Positions 63,979 through 64,000 of a stretch of 64,000 bases of DNA are shown in pieces. The DNA comes from Herbinix hemicellulosilytica (GTDB lineage Bacteria > Bacillota > Clostridia > Lachnospirales > Lachnospiraceae): the NCBI RefSeq assembly GCF_002904165.1, contig NZ_CVTD020000026.1, positions 79,586 to 143,585 of the forward strand. The letters are read 5' to 3'. Positions within the stretch are counted from its first letter, which is position 1; each line of letters begins with the position of its first letter. Under the pieces are notes generated by a model that saw only the letters and a list, made by a program, of their open reading frames with translations, was not told the DNA's origin and ran no database searches. The position numbers were made by a program, and so were the translations under genes.

Positions 63979-64000
63979 TTACTTTCTTACTTTAAAAAAA

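Overview
The window is chromosomal DNA from a low-GC, endospore-forming, anaerobic Firmicute, most likely a member of Clostridia/Lachnospiraceae; the genus cannot be fixed from sequence alone. Support for this: strong AGGAGG-type ribosome binding sites; SpoVG, SpoIIR and a SipL-type spore morphogenesis protein; Veg, DarA and CsoR; an ileS T-box leader; and a complete NADH-linked, bifurcating-type [FeFe]-hydrogenase operon (HydC, HydB, HydA). No rRNA, tRNA, CRISPR array, prophage block or insertion sequence was found; a lone holin-like gene is the only phage-type gene.

Layout. 1-9.5 kb: the start of a gene leaving the left edge, a YedK/HMCES-type DNA-protein crosslink protein, a DUF1846 protein, then the minus-strand genes spoVG, pth, mfd and a PpiC lipoprotein. 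10-15.7 kb: murC, a striking 660-bp intergenic region, then dnaD-like, dnaI-like helicase loader and prs on the plus strand. 15.8-21.1 kb: a class A penicillin-binding protein and a YhaN/YhaO (SbcC/SbcD-like) pair. 21.4-26.1 kb: accessory genes (GNAT, holin, membrane protein, Big2 secreted protein, preQ1-controlled queT, HAD protein). 26.4-36.9 kb: asnS, then two divergent hydrogenase operons. The minus one encodes a probable redox-sensing module (two DRTGG proteins, a RsbW-like ATPase, an [FeFe]-hydrogenase-like protein, a PHP protein) and the plus one encodes hydC, an ATPase, a [2Fe-2S] protein, hydB and hydA. Between them lie a decayed PAS-GGDEF gene and a possible Rex operator. 37-50 kb: extracytoplasmic trigger-factor-like lipoprotein, perR, a small unknown protein, darA, T-box-ileS, nicotinate phosphoribosyltransferase, a VanY-type carboxypeptidase, plsC and a CapA-like protein. 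50-59 kb: DUF1934, spoIIR (with a SigF-type promoter), ispE, sipL-like, veg, a PrcB-like lipoprotein and clpB. 59-64 kb: the copper operon csoR-copA-copZ, a zinc-ribbon protein and azlCD.

The most unusual part is 11,412-12,070. Two contiguous groups of DnaA-box-like 9-mers flank an AT-rich stretch. These are followed by two complete copies, and the start of a third, of a tandem element repeating at exactly 133 bp. The two copies differ in primary sequence but keep the same four helices through compensatory changes, and they share a junction sequence. The element begins just downstream of a -10 box and sits in what would be the leader of the dnaD-dnaI (primosome) genes. I do not recognise it as a known RNA family. 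It could be a tandem cis-regulatory RNA, a small RNA, or a structured replication-control site; none of these is proven from sequence.
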